A stretch of DNA of 64,000 nt, taken from positions 806,001 to 870,000 of the forward strand of contig SZNP01000001.1 in NCBI GenBank assembly GCA_005239435.1. Direction: 5' to 3'. Numbering within the stretch: position 1 is the first letter of the stretch; each line of letters begins with the position of its first letter. The notes beneath the pieces were generated by a model, which did not search any database, was not told the origin of the DNA, and saw only the letters and a list, made by a program, of their open reading frames with translations. The translations under genes and the position numbers were made by a program. The DNA comes from Halorussus salinisoli. Its GTDB lineage: Archaea > Halobacteriota > Halobacteria > Halobacteriales > Haladaptataceae. Positions 53,642 through 62,524 of this stretch are shown piece by piece.

Positions 53642-55296
53642 TAAGCTTCGACCTCCTCGTGCGTTGCGTTCGTTTCGGACTCGTCGAGTACGGCCTCTAG
53701 CAGGCCGACGAACGGCGGACTCGCGCGGGTCGGCCGGGACCGGAACTCGGGGTGGAACTGGGTTCCGACGAAGTACGGGTGGTCGGCGAGTTCCAGAATC
53801 TCCATCCGGTTACCGGAGCGACCCGAGAACACGAGACCGGTGTCCTCGAACTTCTCGAAGTATTCGGGGTTGACCTCGTAGCGGTGGCGGTGGCGCTCGG
53901 TGCAGGAGGTGCCGCCGTAGACCTGCTCGGCCAGCGTTCCGGCCTCGATTTCGGTCTCGTGGGCACCCAGTCGCATCGTGCCGCCGAGGTCTTCGAGGTC
54001 GTACTGCTCGGGCAGGAGATCGATGACCGGGTGGGGCGTGTCCGCCTCTATCTCCGCGGAGTGAGCGCCCTCCAGTCCGAGGACGTTCCGGGCGAACTCC
54101 ACGACCGCGAGCTGGAAGCCCAGACACAGTCCGAGGTACGGGACGTCATTCTCGCGGGCGTACCGGACGGCCTCGATTTTGCCTTCGGTCCCTCGACTCC
54201 CGAACCCGCCGGGGACGACGATGCCGTCGGCCCGCCGGAGGCGGTCCTCGTGGTCGTCGTCCATCTTCTCGGAGTCGACCCAGAGGACGTTCACGTCGAC
54301 GTTCTTCTCGAGTCCGGCGTGCTTGAGCGCCTCGTTGACCGAGAGGTAGGCGTCTTCGAGGTCGTACTTGCCGACCAGCGCGATGTCGACTTCGCCGTGG
54401 GTCTCCTGAGTGACGAGGTTCCGCCACTGGTTGTCGCGTTCGCCCTTGGGAATCGCTTCGTCCGCGAGGTCGAACCGGTCCATCACGTACTCGTCCAGTC
54501 CTTCCTCTTCGACCATCAGCGGGACGTGGTAGATATCCTCGACGTCGGGGTTCGAGAACACCGCGTCGGTCGGCACGTCGCAGAACAGCGCTATCTTCTC
54601 CTTGGTCGAGGGGTCGAGTTCGTCCTCGCATCGCCCGACCAGAATGTCGGGTTGGAGACCGATACTCCGGAGTTCCTTCACGGAGTGTTGGGTCGGCTTG
54701 GTCTTCTGCTCGCCGTTCTTCGAGTAGGGAACGAGCGTGACGTGAGTCAGCAGGAAGTCCTCGTCGTCCTCTTCGTGGGCGAACTGCCGGAGGGCTTCGA
54801 GGAACGGCATGCCCTCGATATCGCCCACCGTCCCGCCGACTTCCACGATGCACACGTCGTGGCCCTCGGCGGCCTCGCGGATACGGCGCTTGATATCGTC
54901 GGTGACGTGCGGGATGATCTGGACCGTCTTCCCGAGGTAGTCACCCGCGCGCTCCTTCTCGATGACGTGCTGGTAGGTCTTCCCCGTGGTGACGTTGTGG
55001 TCGAACGTCATGTCGATGTCGAGGAACCGCTCGTAGTTCCCGAGGTCGAGGTCTACTTCGCCGCCGTCCTTGAGAACGTACACCTCCCCGTGCTGGAAGG
55101 GGTTCATCGTGCCCGCGTCCACGTTGAGATAGGGGTCGATTTTGACCGCAGTCACGTCGAACCCGGCGTTGGCGAGCAGGCGGCCGGTCGAGGCGGCCGT
55201 GATGCCCTTGCCGAGTCCCGACATGACGCCCCCGGTGACGAATATGAACTTGTTCCCGAGGGAAGGGTCGTAATCAGTTTCCGGTTCTGTCGGCAT
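53641..55296 (-). CDS. pyrG: CTP synthase
   Basis: Makes CTP from UTP using glutamine. 551 residues: amidoligase domain 1-270 ([40 protein letters not shown]) and class I glutaminase domain with the nucleophile [13 protein letters not shown] and FHPEF. It heads a three-gene unit pyrG-guaA-52393, transcribed on the minus strand; guaA overlaps its TAA. Confidence 0.96.
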   Translation of the reverse strand: MPTEPETDYDPSLGNKFIFVTGGVMSGLGKGITAASTGRLLANAGFDVTAVKIDPYLNVDAGTMNPFQHGEVYVLKDGGEVDLDLGNYERFLDIDMTFDHNVTTGKTYQHVIEKERAGDYLGKTVQIIPHVTDDIKRRIREAAEGHDVCIVEVGGTVGDIEGMPFLEALRQFAHEEDDEDFLLTHVTLVPYSKNGEQKTKPTQHSVKELRSIGLQPDILVGRCEDELDPSTKEKIALFCDVPTDAVFSNPDVEDIYHVPLMVEEEGLDEYVMDRFDLADEAIPKGERDNQWRNLVTQETHGEVDIALVGKYDLEDAYLSVNEALKHAGLEKNVDVNVLWVDSEKMDDDHEDRLRRADGIVVPGGFGSRGTEGKIEAVRYARENDVPYLGLCLGFQLAVVEFARNVLGLEGAHSAEIEADTPHPVIDLLPEQYDLEDLGGTMRLGAHETEIEAGTLAEQVYGGTSCTERHRHRYEVNPEYFEKFEDTGLVFSGRSGNRMEILELADHPYFVGTQFHPEFRSRPTRASPPFVGLLEAVLDESETNATHEEVEA

Positions 55297-55460
55297 ACTG
55301 GGTGTCGGCGGGCGCGATTCAAAACCATTTCGGAGCGCGAAAGAGGGCGACAGATGATGCCACGGTAGGACGGACGACTGGGGGACTGCGACCTCCGAGA
55401 CCGACCGGAGGGACGGGCAAGCACGACATCGATTGACGAGTATCGATCGATGAAACTACG

Positions 55461-56072
55461 TTATCGTTCCCCGAGCGCTTCGACCAGAAATCCACCTGCC
55501 GCGTCGGCAACCTTCCCGTGCTGGCCGACGAAGAAGTGGTCGGCGCTCATCTCGACCGTCTCGTGGCCCAACTCCTCGGCGCGCTTTACCATCGGTTTCC
55601 AGTCTGCGGTGTCGTCGCGCGTCCCGTAGACGACCTGCACTGCCCCCGTCACGTCCTCCAGCGCGGCCGCGGCGTCCAACTCCTCGGTCAGCCGAGAGGC
55701 GGGCGCGAGGAGCGAAACCGCCTCGGGTTGAGGGTCGACCGTCGCCGCCGCGAGCGTGGCAATCGCGCCGCCGAAACTGAAGCCGAAGATGCCCACGCGC
55801 TCGTACCGGTCGCGCGCCCACCGGAGGGCGTTGCGGGCGTCCTCGCGCTCGCCGTACCCCTCGTCCCAGTCGCCGTAGTCGAACCGGAGGCAGGCGATTC
55901 CGGACTGGGTGAGGGTTTCGCTCACGGCTTGCAGGCGTTCGTCGCCGCGGTGCCCTCGATGTCGGGGGTGCGGTGGGCAGGCGACCACGATCGCCTCGGC
56001 GTCGGATTCGGGGGTGTCCAGCGTCGCGCGCACGTCTCTACCGCCGGGAATCGGCAGGTCCTCAGATTTCAT
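55461..56072 (-). CDS. Alpha/beta hydrolase, dienelactone hydrolase-like
   Basis: A 203-residue serine hydrolase. Nucleophile elbow GFSFGG at about residue 97 and an acid residue in YGTRDD; the His is in SADHFFVG. The N-terminal PCPPHPRHRGHRGDE-type segment is typical of small prokaryotic hydrolases. Substrate unknown. Stand-alone gene, 160 bases past pyrG. Confidence 0.84.
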   Translation of the reverse strand: MKSEDLPIPGGRDVRATLDTPESDAEAIVVACPPHPRHRGHRGDERLQAVSETLTQSGIACLRFDYGDWDEGYGEREDARNALRWARDRYERVGIFGFSFGGAIATLAAATVDPQPEAVSLLAPASRLTEELDAAAALEDVTGAVQVVYGTRDDTADWKPMVKRAEELGHETVEMSADHFFVGQHGKVADAAGGFLVEALGER

Positions 56073-56313
56073 GGGTGGACGTTGTGGAACTGGTCGGATA
56101 AGGGTTGTACTCCGGTTTCGGTACCGGTCCGAGTCGGAGAGATCGACAGGAGAACTGATTTAAAATCCCTGCCCGGGTTTGCTGTTCGGCCGAGCGTTCG
56201 TGGGCGTACGAGTCGGCCCTCCCTTTCGCTTGCGAGTCGGGCGACCATCGGACTCGTCTGACGACTGTTGGGGAGGTGAGGATTTTAAGGGTCAGGTCAC
56301 GAAAGAGGGTGAT

Positions 56314-57129
56314 ATGGGAGTGCTTTCACGCCTGTCGTACGTCGTCCGGTCGAAGATAAACGCCGCGCTGAATCGGGCCGAGGACCCGTCAGAGACGCTC
56401 GACTACTCCTACGAGCAGATGCGCGACGAGTTACAGGAGGTCAAGCAGGGCATCGCGGACCTGACGACTCAGAAGAAACGCCTCGAGATGCAGAAGCGCC
56501 GACTCGAAGAGAACGTCGAGAAACACAACGACCAGGCGCGTCAGGCCGTCAATCAGGACCGCGAGGACCTCGCCCGGCGCGCACTGGAGAAGAAAAAGCA
56601 GAAGATGAACCAGATCGAGGACCTCGAAGGCCAGATTGCCAGCCTTCAGGAGACCCAGGACAACCTCGTCGAGAAGAAAGACCAACTCCAGAATCGCATC
56701 GAGGAGTTCCGCACCAAGAAGGAGAGCATGAAGGCCCGCTACGAAGCCGCCGAGGCCCAGACTCGCGTCTCGGAGGCCATGACGGGGGCTGGCGACGAGA
56801 TGGAGGACGTGGGGCGCGCCATCGAGCGTGCCGAGGAGCGCACCGAGGACATGGAGGCCCGTTCGGAGGCGATGGACGAACTACAGGAATCGGGCGTCTT
56901 CGAGGACGCGCTCTCGGACAAGGACTCGCTGGACCGCGAACTCGAAGAGGTCCGGACCTCGGGCGAGGTGGACGCCGAACTCGAAACGCTCAAAGCCGAG
57001 ATGGGGAAGGGGTCGACCGACTCCGGCGACACCGAGACCGCCGACGTGGAGGCCGAAGTCGAGACCGAGACCGCCGACGAGGACGTCGAAGCCGAGTTGG
57101 AGGAACTCAAGGACGACGACGAGAGCTAA
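56314..57129 (+). CDS. PspA/IM30 (ESCRT-III-like) membrane protein
   Basis: A 271-residue helical coiled-coil protein of the PspA/Vipp1 family, which assembles on the cytoplasmic membrane and protects it under stress. Nearly all of residues 25-220 are heptad helices (LTTQKKRLEMQKRRLEENVEKHNDQARQAV). The acidic tail (DTETADVEAEVETETADEDVEAELEELKDD) is a haloarchaeal addition. GAGGGTGAT before ATG 56314 is a good ribosome-binding site. Its last 23 bases overlap the convergent protease gene. Confidence 0.93.
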   Translation: MGVLSRLSYVVRSKINAALNRAEDPSETLDYSYEQMRDELQEVKQGIADLTTQKKRLEMQKRRLEENVEKHNDQARQAVNQDREDLARRALEKKKQKMNQIEDLEGQIASLQETQDNLVEKKDQLQNRIEEFRTKKESMKARYEAAEAQTRVSEAMTGAGDEMEDVGRAIERAEERTEDMEARSEAMDELQESGVFEDALSDKDSLDRELEEVRTSGEVDAELETLKAEMGKGSTDSGDTETADVEAEVETETADEDVEAELEELKDDDES

Positions 57130-58498
57130 CGTCGCTGCTCTCGTTCGGTTCCGTCGCTGCGTCAGCGAGTCGCTCGGCGGTGTCGGACAACTCGGCCGCC
57201 GTAATCCGAACCGTCGCGCCGTCGCGCTCCACCACGTAGTGGACGCCCGGCGCGTGGTCGCTGGCCGGGACGAAGATCGCATCGCCGGCCGAGCGTGCGC
57301 CGTTCGCGTCGAGCATCGACCGCCACGCCTCGGCGAACTCGCGGGCCTCGTGCTCGGATTCCCAGACCGTCACCCAGTGAGTCGTCGGTCCCGCCGCGCC
57401 CGCCGCGGCGTAGTAGTACATCCGGTCGCTGACCCACCCCTCGGCGGCGTCGGCCGCTCGGGCGAACGACAGACCGTTCATCCGGAGCGAGTGGCGGACG
57501 ACCAACTCGCCCACGGTGTCGACGTGGTAGCGCGTCAGTTTCTCGGACTCAGAAATATCCGGGTCGGCAGGAAGCGGCGTGCGTTCGCTCTCTTCGGTCG
57601 GGTGGAGGAGTTCGGCCGTCGAGTTCGGCGGGCCTTCGATCGCGGCGGACCGTTCCGCGGGCGAACTCCCGGTCTTCGCGTAGAACTCGTAGCCGTAGTA
57701 GTAGGGCGTCCCGGCGATGCTGTGTGGCCACGCCGCCCGCGCCAGCGTCCGGTTGTACTCCGTGACCGAGTAGCTACCCTCGCCGTATCGCCGGACGTAC
57801 TGCTCGGTCACCCACATGGCGTCGCCTTCGACCATCGCCGTGGTGACGAGTCGGGAGTCTGTCGTCCAGCGCGGGAACTGCGACCGGAACTGGGTGCGCG
57901 AGGGAGTCAGCAGTTCGTGCTGGAACTGGAGCGCGTGGACGAACTCGTGGGCCAACACCTCGTCCTGTGAGACGTCGTACTCCGCGAGGTCGGAGTCGTT
58001 CAGCAGGTAGATGTGGACGGCGGCCTGTCGCTGGACCGTGTAACCCAGCGGTTGACGGCGCTCGGTCGAAGCGTTCGAGTACAACTGAAGGGTCTGGGCT
58101 CCGACCGGTCGAATTGCACCGAACTCGTCGCGCATGTCGTACCGTTGGTCGGACTCGGCGTCGTACTCGTGGAGCGTGATGCCCTGCACGGCTTCGAGGC
58201 CGCGGAGTCGCTCGACCCGGTTCAACACGGTCGCCGGGTCGTAGTCCGGGTCGAACCCCTCCGTCTCTATCGTGACCGTTTCGTCGCTCGACTGTTCGTC
58301 GGTCGTTTCGGTCGTCGCTGGTTCGTCGTCCGCGAAGTCAATCTGACTCGGAACGGTCGGCCCGACCGCCGCGGGTTCGACGCTCGCGTCTCCTTCCCCC
58401 GGTGTTCGGTCGCTCACCGCCAGGGCCGCGCCCGCGAGCGCGAGCAGGACCGCCAACGCGAGAGCGAACCGCGCCCCCCTTGTCATGTGTTCACGCAT
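57107..58498 (-). CDS. Exported zinc metalloprotease-like surface protein
   Basis: A 463-residue surface protein. The N-terminus has a signal peptide (GARFALALAVLLALAGAALA). A zinc site HEFVHALQ (HExxH) is followed by a downstream VEGDAMW, likely carrying the third ligand in an EGxA/D-type arrangement. It resembles Haloferax Hvo_1808-type surface proteins. Start at ATG 58498; ATG 58486 is also in frame. Divergent from 58604; the gap of 105 bases holds both promoters. Confidence 0.82.
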   Translation of the reverse strand: MREHMTRGARFALALAVLLALAGAALAVSDRTPGEGDASVEPAAVGPTVPSQIDFADDEPATTETTDEQSSDETVTIETEGFDPDYDPATVLNRVERLRGLEAVQGITLHEYDAESDQRYDMRDEFGAIRPVGAQTLQLYSNASTERRQPLGYTVQRQAAVHIYLLNDSDLAEYDVSQDEVLAHEFVHALQFQHELLTPSRTQFRSQFPRWTTDSRLVTTAMVEGDAMWVTEQYVRRYGEGSYSVTEYNRTLARAAWPHSIAGTPYYYGYEFYAKTGSSPAERSAAIEGPPNSTAELLHPTEESERTPLPADPDISESEKLTRYHVDTVGELVVRHSLRMNGLSFARAADAAEGWVSDRMYYYAAAGAAGPTTHWVTVWESEHEAREFAEAWRSMLDANGARSAGDAIFVPASDHAPGVHYVVERDGATVRITAAELSDTAERLADAATEPNESSDVSSRRRP

Positions 58499-58603
58499 GT
58501 TCCGGAACGGCAAAAGGCCCGCGGATGTTTCCGCCGGAGGCCCACAGGCGCGTCTACCGGAGGCCCGCGGGTATTTCTGTCGCGGTGTCGTATCCGAGCG
58601 CAC

Positions 58604-59686
58604 ATGTCGGACAGCGGAGGGTCGAAGAACGGCGGGTCGGGCGACAACGAACCTGACGACGACTCACAGCCCAACGACACGATGCGCGAGCGAGCAGACG
58701 AGAGTCGCGTGAAACTCTGGCTGTTACTGGAGGCCAATCGGTGGGCCGTCGCCGGCGGGTTGCTCGCGGGCGTGTTCGTCGCCATGGTCGCGCTCGGCGT
58801 TCTCGACCCCTCGCCGCTCCAGCAGTCCGTGGCCGCCTCGGACCCCACCGAGACGCTGTTTCAGGCGTACGTCACCACCATCGTGACGGGGGTGACGCTG
58901 GTCGTGACGCTGAACCAGTTGGTACTCTCGCAAGAACTCGGTCCAGTCGGCGACCAGCGAACCAAGATGGACGACGCGATGGAGTTCCGGAAAGACGTGG
59001 AGGAGATACTCGACGCTCCCGTCAGTCCGCCGGAACCGACGTCGTTCCTCCGCGAACTCGTCCGAGAGACCTGCTCGCGGGCCAACGCCCTCCGGGACGA
59101 GGTGGCCGACAGCCGCGACGAAGAACTGAAAAATCAGGTAGACGACTACGTCGACGGTCTGACCCGGAACGCCGACGCCGTCAACGACAGACTCGACGAC
59201 GCCGAGTTCGGGAGCTACGACATGCTGTCGGCGGTGTTGGACTTCAACTACTCGTGGAAAATCTTCGTCACGCGGCGCATCCACAACCAGCACGCCGACT
59301 CGGTGTCGGACGACGCCCGGGACGCCTTCGACGACCTCGAAGAGGTGCTGACGTTCTTCGGCCCCGCCCGCGAGCACTTCAAGACGCTGTACTTCCAGTG
59401 GGAACTGGTGGACCTCTCGCGGGCGATGCTCTACTCGGCGGTCCCGGCGCTGGTCGTCGCCTCCTCGATGATAATCTACTACGACGCGAGGGCGGTTCCC
59501 GGCGCGACGCTGGGCATCAGCAACGACGTACTCGTGACCAGCCTCGCGGTCACGATCTCGACGGTGCCCTTCATGCTCCTGCTGTCGTACATCCTCCGCA
59601 TCGCTACCGTGGCCAAGCGGACGCTCGCTATCGGCCCGTTCGTCCTCCGAGACGTGGACCGGAGCGACGAACTCGACATCGACTGA
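58604..59686 (+). CDS. Four-helix membrane protein, paralogue of 34481-35698
   Basis: A 360-residue protein with an Asp/Ser/Gly-rich N-terminal tail and two pairs of helices (WAVAGGLLAGVFVAMVALGVL, TTIVTGVTLVVTLNQLVLSQEL; then AMLYSAVPALVVASSMIIYY, LVTSLAVTISTVPFMLLLSYIL). The middle helical part has REHFKTLYFQWELVDLSRAM, matching REYFKSLYYKREFARLSSRL of the 34.5 kb copy. Same architecture as that protein. Function unknown. Confidence 0.8.
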   Translation: MSDSGGSKNGGSGDNEPDDDSQPNDTMRERADESRVKLWLLLEANRWAVAGGLLAGVFVAMVALGVLDPSPLQQSVAASDPTETLFQAYVTTIVTGVTLVVTLNQLVLSQELGPVGDQRTKMDDAMEFRKDVEEILDAPVSPPEPTSFLRELVRETCSRANALRDEVADSRDEELKNQVDDYVDGLTRNADAVNDRLDDAEFGSYDMLSAVLDFNYSWKIFVTRRIHNQHADSVSDDARDAFDDLEEVLTFFGPAREHFKTLYFQWELVDLSRAMLYSAVPALVVASSMIIYYDARAVPGATLGISNDVLVTSLAVTISTVPFMLLLSYILRIATVAKRTLAIGPFVLRDVDRSDELDID

Positions 59687-59740
59687 GGTGCGAGACGGCC
59701 GCGATCTCCGTCTGGGGTCGGAGGCGATGACGCTTCCATC

Positions 59741-59980
59741 TCGGTGCGTGCTGTCATTCCTGCGTCGGCGCGTGCTGTCCTGACCATCCTACCTCGGCGC
59801 GTGCTGTCCTGACCGTCCTGCGTCGGCGCGTGCTGGCGCGACCCGTGGCTCGGGTCGCGCCACGGCGCGCGAGGGACGAGCGAACGAAAGTGAGCGAGGA
59901 GGCTGGGGAGGCGTGAGGCCGTCGCGGTCGCGGTGCGGTCGCGGTGTGGTGCGGTACGATTGGCTCGATGAGTAGCTAGC
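59741..59980 (+). repeat. Dispersed hairpin element, copy 3 with tandem left ends
   Basis: Left-end sequence TCGGCGCGTGCTG recurs at 59741, 59765, 59794 and 59823, with the last two steps both 29 bases; the first copy has TCGGTGCG. The last opens into a perfect hairpin (TGGCGCGACCCG 59834-59845 with CGGGTCGCGCCA 59851-59862). The box GGCTGGGGAGGCGTGAGGC is at 59901-59919 and GTAGCTAGC at 59972-59980. Between box and end are GTCGCGGTGC-type repeats. Confidence 0.8.
59951..59980 (+). repeat. 30-bp inverted repeat, left arm
   Basis: The last 30 bases of element copy 3, GCGGTACG through GTAGCTAGC, occur as an exact reverse complement at 60663-60692. The two arms flank the JAMM gene and point toward it. 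Confidence 0.85.
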
Positions 59981-60021
59981 TTACGCTCCCGTTCGTCCTC
60001 TCGTTCGCAGTTCCGATGAGT

Positions 60022-60480
60022 TTACGACTCCGACCGTTCCACGCGAACCGACTCCGCCACGAACTCCTCGCCGGTCCAGCGCCACGACCCGAGCGACCCT
60101 TCCCCGTCGCCCGCGAGCGACGCGATGACGTACGACCGGTCGGGCCACGTCGCCTGCGCCGCGTCGGTCGCACTCGGTGCGTCCGGTCCCTGCGGATGCG
60201 AGTGATAGAACCCGACTACATCCCGACCCGACTCCTCGACGGTCTCCATCAGCTCCAACTGCTCACGCGCGTCGATTTCGTAGCGCGTCCGCGGCGTCTC
60301 GGCGACGTTCTCGGCCGGGTGGCGGACCTCGACGCGGTGGTCGGTCGTTTCGTCCCCGCGAGTACCGGCGAGGACGCCACAGACCTCCTCGGGCGCGCCT
60401 TCGCGGGCCTGCGCGAGGATTTCCTCACGGACCGATTCGGGGAGGACGATAGCCGGAGCGTCGGGGTTGTCGGTCGGCAC
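60022..60480 (-). CDS. JAMM/Jab1 metalloprotease, desampylase-like
   Basis: A 152-residue JAMM enzyme, the archaeal type that removes SAMP modifiers from proteins and processes SAMP precursors. The zinc site is complete: catalytic Glu near residue 32 (EEVCGVLAG) and HSHPQGPDAPSATD with His93, His95, Ser103 and Asp106 in the exact HxH-x7-S-x2-D spacing. About the length of Haloferax JAMM1. It is flanked on both sides by inverted copies of the dispersed element. Confidence 0.9.
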   Translation of the reverse strand: MPTDNPDAPAIVLPESVREEILAQAREGAPEEVCGVLAGTRGDETTDHRVEVRHPAENVAETPRTRYEIDAREQLELMETVEESGRDVVGFYHSHPQGPDAPSATDAAQATWPDRSYVIASLAGDGEGSLGSWRWTGEEFVAESVRVERSES

Positions 60481-60662
60481 GGCGTCTCTGGTACTTCGAT
60501 TGGTGAGTGGCCGGGATAAGTGCTTGTCCTCCTCTCTGTACGTGGCCAGTGTCGAGTCGGTCCGGCTCGGCAGTCGTCGGTGGCGTCGATGAGTGCGTTA
60601 CTCGTTGGGCCACGGGGTCTACGCACCGCACAGCACCCCGATTACAGCGGAACGTCGAAGGG

Positions 60663-60692
60663 GCTAGCTACTCATCGAGCCAATCGTACCGC
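60663..60692 (-). repeat. 30-bp inverted repeat, right arm
   Basis: Exact reverse complement of 59951-59980. It forms the inner end of element copy 4. Confidence 0.85.
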
Positions 60693-60930
60693 GACCGCAC
60701 AGCACCGCACCGCGACTGTCCTGCACCGCGACCGCACCACACTGCGACCGCACATACTGCGACTGCACAGCACCGCGACCGCGACGGCCTCACACCTCCC
60801 CAGCCTCCTCGTTCGCTCCGCTCACTCGTCCACCGTCAGAGGCACACTCTGACGAGCCTTCAGTCACTTCGCTCCTGAAGACCTCGCGCGGTTGGCGCGG
60901 CGTTCGCGAGCACCGCGCAAGCACGCGCCG
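60663..60930 (-). repeat. Dispersed hairpin element, copy 4 (long form, reversed)
   Basis: Read on the minus strand it begins TCGGCGCGTGC, then hairpin 1 (arms 60892-60902 and 60911-60920, with one bulge and one G-T pair), hairpin 2 (CTTCAG/CTGAAG at 60858-60863 and 60875-60880), hairpin 3 (a perfect 8-bp stem, 60834-60841 with 60847-60854), the conserved box at 60787-60805, about 95 bases of GTGCGGTCGCG-type repeats, and the GTAGCTAGC end. Confidence 0.78.
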
Positions 60931-61041
60931 ACCGCAAAGATATACAGACTCGTCCTAGACACAACAATATGATTGTTTTAGAAATAGTTATACATCTTAG
61001 GGACAGATATAGAAACCCGCGGAACCCAAGAGATCGAGCGC

Positions 61042-61326
61042 TCAGTCGCTTCGCTGGGCCGACCAGACCGCGACCGCGCCGAGCAGAATCGCCGGAATCA
61101 TCGGCAGGACGAGGTAGGCGAACTTGAACGGGCGGACCGGCGGGAGGTAGAGAATCGTCGCCGGAATCACCAGAAAGCAGACGACGATGACGCCGACCAG
61201 CACCCACCCGCGCCAGTCCCACTCCTCGCGTCCGCGCTCGACGGGCGCGTTGGGGTTGGCGACCGCCTCCTCGTCGTCTCTCTCCTCGACCTGCCCGGGG
61301 CGGTGCGTGTAGGTGTCTTCGGTCAT
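61042..61326 (-). CDS. Small membrane protein coupled to the dehydrogenase
   Basis: A 94-residue protein with a polar N-terminal half (RPGQVEERDDEEAVANPNAPVERGREEWDWRGW) and two membrane helices (VLVGVIVVCFLVIPATILYL and LVLPMIPAILLGAVAVW). Its ATG overlaps the TGA of the upstream dehydrogenase gene (ATGA). Function unknown. Confidence 0.75.
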   Translation of the reverse strand: MTEDTYTHRPGQVEERDDEEAVANPNAPVERGREEWDWRGWVLVGVIVVCFLVIPATILYLPPVRPFKFAYLVLPMIPAILLGAVAVWSAQRSD

Positions 61327-62369
61327 CTGTCGTACTCGCTGTCGGGCACGACCACGACCTTGCCGAAGCCCTCGCGGTCTTCGAGCATCTCGTGGGCGCG
61401 GGCCGTCTCGCTCATCGGGAGCGTCTCCCTGATTCGCGGTTCGATGGTTCCGTCCCAGACGAGTTCCAGTACGTCGTCGGCCTCGCCCGGGTTCGCCATC
61501 GTCGAACCGATCACCTTCAGTTGGTTCCAGAAGATGCGGTTGATATCGGTGTTGGGGGTCCCGCCCGTGGTCGCGCCGCAGGTCAGGAGGCGACCGCCCT
61601 TGGCGAGACTCTTGAGCGAGTCGCGCCACGTCGCCGCGCCGACGTGGTCTACCACCACGTCCACGCCGCGCTTGCCCGTCAGGTCTCGAATCCGGTCGGC
61701 GAAGTCCTCGGCCTCGTAGTCGATGACGTGGTCCGCGCCGAGGTCGCGGGCGTGGTCCAACTTCTCCTCGCTACTGGCGGTCGCGTAGACGTTCGCTCCG
61801 GCGTAGTCGGCGACCTGAACCGCGGCGTGGCCGACGCCGCCGGAGGCCCCCAGAACCAGTACGTCTTCGCCGGGCGAGACGTTCCCGCGTGAGAGGAGCA
61901 TCCGCCACGCGGTCTGGAACACCAGCGGCGCGGCCGCGGCGGTCTCCCACTCGACGCCCGTGGGAACTTCCACGAGGTTGTCCTCCGGAATCGCGGCGCG
62001 CTCGCTGTGGACGCCCCGGACGTGTTCGCCGATGACGTGGAAGTTCACGCACATCGTGTACTCGCCGTGGCGACAGTACTCGCACTTCCCGCAGTAGACG
62101 CCCGCCGAGACCGCCACGCGGTCGCCCGGTTCGAACCGGGTCACGTCCTCGCCGACTTCGAGGACGACGCCCGCCGCGTCGCTACCCGGGACGTGTGGCA
62201 TGTCGAGGGTCAGTCCGGGCAGTCCTTTCCGAGTCCACACGTCGAGGTGATTGAGCGCGCCCGCCTTCACGTCCACCAGTACCTCGTCGCGGTCCGGCGT
62301 CGGGTCCGGGAACTCGTCGTACTCGATGACGCTTCGGTCCCCGTGGTCGCTGAACTGGACGGCCTTCAT
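61323..62369 (-). CDS. Zinc-containing alcohol dehydrogenase/quinone oxidoreductase (MDR family)
   Basis: A 348-residue medium-chain dehydrogenase. N-terminal domain has GALNHLDVWTRKG and the GVYCGKCEYCRHGEYTMC structural zinc site; the NAD(P)-binding Rossmann fold has VLGASGGVGHAAVQVA. Acts on a small aldehyde, alcohol or quinone; substrate unknown. Start at ATG 62369. A small membrane protein is coupled downstream. Confidence 0.9.
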   Translation of the reverse strand: MKAVQFSDHGDRSVIEYDEFPDPTPDRDEVLVDVKAGALNHLDVWTRKGLPGLTLDMPHVPGSDAAGVVLEVGEDVTRFEPGDRVAVSAGVYCGKCEYCRHGEYTMCVNFHVIGEHVRGVHSERAAIPEDNLVEVPTGVEWETAAAAPLVFQTAWRMLLSRGNVSPGEDVLVLGASGGVGHAAVQVADYAGANVYATASSEEKLDHARDLGADHVIDYEAEDFADRIRDLTGKRGVDVVVDHVGAATWRDSLKSLAKGGRLLTCGATTGGTPNTDINRIFWNQLKVIGSTMANPGEADDVLELVWDGTIEPRIRETLPMSETARAHEMLEDREGFGKVVVVPDSEYDR

Positions 62370-62524
62370 ACCTACGACGTAGGTTTCCCGGGGTAAAACT
62401 GTACCTCAACTCGGTGGCACTCGGAGCACAGAGAGTCACGGCGCGGCTGTAGAAAGGTAATTATTTTCACAGAAGCGATTCGTCGCGGCGTTGATTTAAG
62501 GTGCTGTCTGTCAAATACTCACGT

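Larger units (their letters stand above)
60481..61041. other. Gene-free region holding repeat copy 4
   Basis: About 560 bases between the JAMM and small membrane genes. The first 150 bases hold the JAMM promoter and a GC-rich stretch, then the element copy 4, then an AT-rich patch (60940-61010) with TTTAGAAATAG. No credible coding frame. Confidence 0.6.

Noticed and set aside
59951..60692. The inverted repeats around JAMM as ends of a classical insertion sequence
   Set aside because: No transposase gene lies between them and the only gene is a JAMM protease; a non-autonomous or recombination origin fits better.
60507..60878. A 123-codon frame rich in His, Arg and Thr in the gap after JAMM
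   Set aside because: It is the translation of the decamer-like array of element copy 4; repeats explain the composition.
49825..60930. The dispersed element as a CRISPR array
   Set aside because: Copies are single, far apart, in both orientations and carry hairpins; there are no spacers of regular length and no cas genes.
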